Source: Ruminococcoides intestinihominis (GTDB lineage: Bacteria > Bacillota > Clostridia > Oscillospirales > Acutalibacteraceae). Taken from it: a DNA stretch of 6,305 bases. The notes beneath the pieces are model-generated. The model was not told the DNA's origin, made no database searches, and saw only the letters and a program-made list of their open reading frames with translations. Position numbers and translations under genes: made by a program. Shown here piece by piece: positions 6,043-6,305 of the stretch (the first letter of the stretch is position 1; every line of letters begins with the position of its first letter). The stretch is taken from positions 1 to 6,305 of the forward strand of contig NZ_JBBMEY010000068.1 in the NCBI RefSeq assembly GCF_040096285.1, given 5' to 3'.

Positions 6043-6070
6043 AATAACAGATAGCTAACCATTTAAGGAT

Positions 6071-6101
6071 GGCGGTAGCGGAGCTTCCGCTGCCGCCTTT
6101 T
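6071..6101 (+). terminator. intrinsic terminator closing the protease/anchor unit
   Basis: A GC-rich 12-bp stem with one G-T wobble (GGCGGTAGCGGA at 6071-6082, TCCGCTGCCGCC at 6086-6097) has a 3-nt loop and is followed by TTTT (6098-6101). It lies 29 bp after the old anchor stop. As no terminator is visible right after the dockerin stop, the protease mRNA probably runs to here with an untranslated tail of about 1.2 kb. Confidence 0.87.
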
Positions 6102-6150
6102 CCTTACGAAAAGGATTTCTTCGGAAAGAAATCGAACAAGGAGAAATCAA

Positions 6151-6255
6151 ATGGACGAACAAGAAAAAGAAATTGAAGAAATACTCAGAACATTTGACAA
6201 AGCACCTTCGCCTTCGTCAGAGAATAGTGGGGACTTTGTCAATAATTTGATATAA
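6151..6255 (+). CDS. small acidic ORF of 34 codons, unknown
   Basis: An ATG with a good RBS (AAGGAGA, 6138-6144, 6 nt spacing) opens a 34-residue frame ending in TAA. The product begins MDEQEKEIEEILRTFDKA, strongly charged and likely an amphipathic helix, then a Pro/Ser-rich stretch PSPSSENSGD. It has no signal peptide or membrane segment. I do not recognise it. It could be a genuine small protein, or the 5' stub of a larger truncated gene. It lies downstream of the terminator at 6071-6101, and I see no strong promoter of its own in the short gap. Confidence 0.45.
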   Translation: MDEQEKEIEEILRTFDKAPSPSSENSGDFVNNLI

Positions 6256-6267
6256 AAAAAGTAAAAA

Positions 6268-6305
6268 AGAGGGGGATATTTACATTGCTAATCGGTGTGA
6301 AGTGA
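6268..6305 (+). other. possible RBS and TTG start of a six-codon ORF at the window end
   Basis: A GAGGGGG stretch (about 6269-6275) precedes a TTG at 6285 that reads MLIGVK and then TGA at 6303-6305, the last three bases of the window. The purine run looks like a Shine-Dalgarno, so a leader peptide or the remnant of a gene start is possible. Too short to call a gene. Confidence 0.15.

Overview
The window looks like a piece of a gut-type, low-GC anaerobic Firmicute of the Ruminococcus / [Eubacterium] siraeum / Oscillospiraceae kind. The reasons are a type I dockerin with Ruminococcus-style calcium loops, a DUF6273-like module, Cys-rich HTHNLTLVAAK-type surface repeats, an Ig/FN3 'KKYYVRVRTYK' tail, an NPQTG sortase signal, GGAGG ribosome binding sites and AT-rich spacers. 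The organism is inferred from protein style only.

Layout. At 1-33 (minus) lie the first 11 codons of a gene that leaves the window, with a good RBS. At 309-1136 (+) is an alpha/beta hydrolase of about 275 residues, cut by one in-frame TGA (858-860) between the nucleophile Ser half and the Asp/His half. It is followed by a textbook TTCG-loop terminator (1206-1236). At 1235-1591 (minus) is a short chimeric remnant that reads like the tail of a BcrA/BadF-type activase joined to the GTND block of an SGNH hydrolase. A second plus-strand terminator lies at 1599-1633.

The centre is a 1040-residue secreted protein (1780-4902) under a perfect-consensus promoter (TTGACA-N17-TATAAT) with a strong RBS. 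Its modules are a signal peptide, a DUF6273-like domain, an M64 (IgA-peptidase-type) metalloprotease with HEFGH, a beta-sandwich region, a MucBP-like domain, two Cys-rich repeats and a C-terminal type I dockerin. I infer a secreted protease meant to dock onto a cohesin scaffold.

The striking part is what follows. After the dockerin stop, the same reading frame resumes the Cys-rich repeat array with a 70-bp near-perfect copy of sequence from before the dockerin. It continues into an Ig-like plus FN3 tail ending in its own stop (5796). A third, frame-shifted segment (5798-6042) then encodes a partial InlB-type repeat, an NPQTG sorting signal and a membrane helix, broken by an apparent one-base deletion. 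Three different surface-attachment endings (dockerin, basic FN3 tail, sortase anchor) are thus stacked behind one protease gene, and only the first is in use. The simplest reading is that two stop-carrying modules were inserted into the tail of a formerly wall-anchored protein. A terminator (6071-6101) closes the unit. A 34-codon ORF with a good RBS (6151-6255) and a possible further start near the window end complete the region.

I saw no rRNA, tRNA, CRISPR array or intact mobile element.
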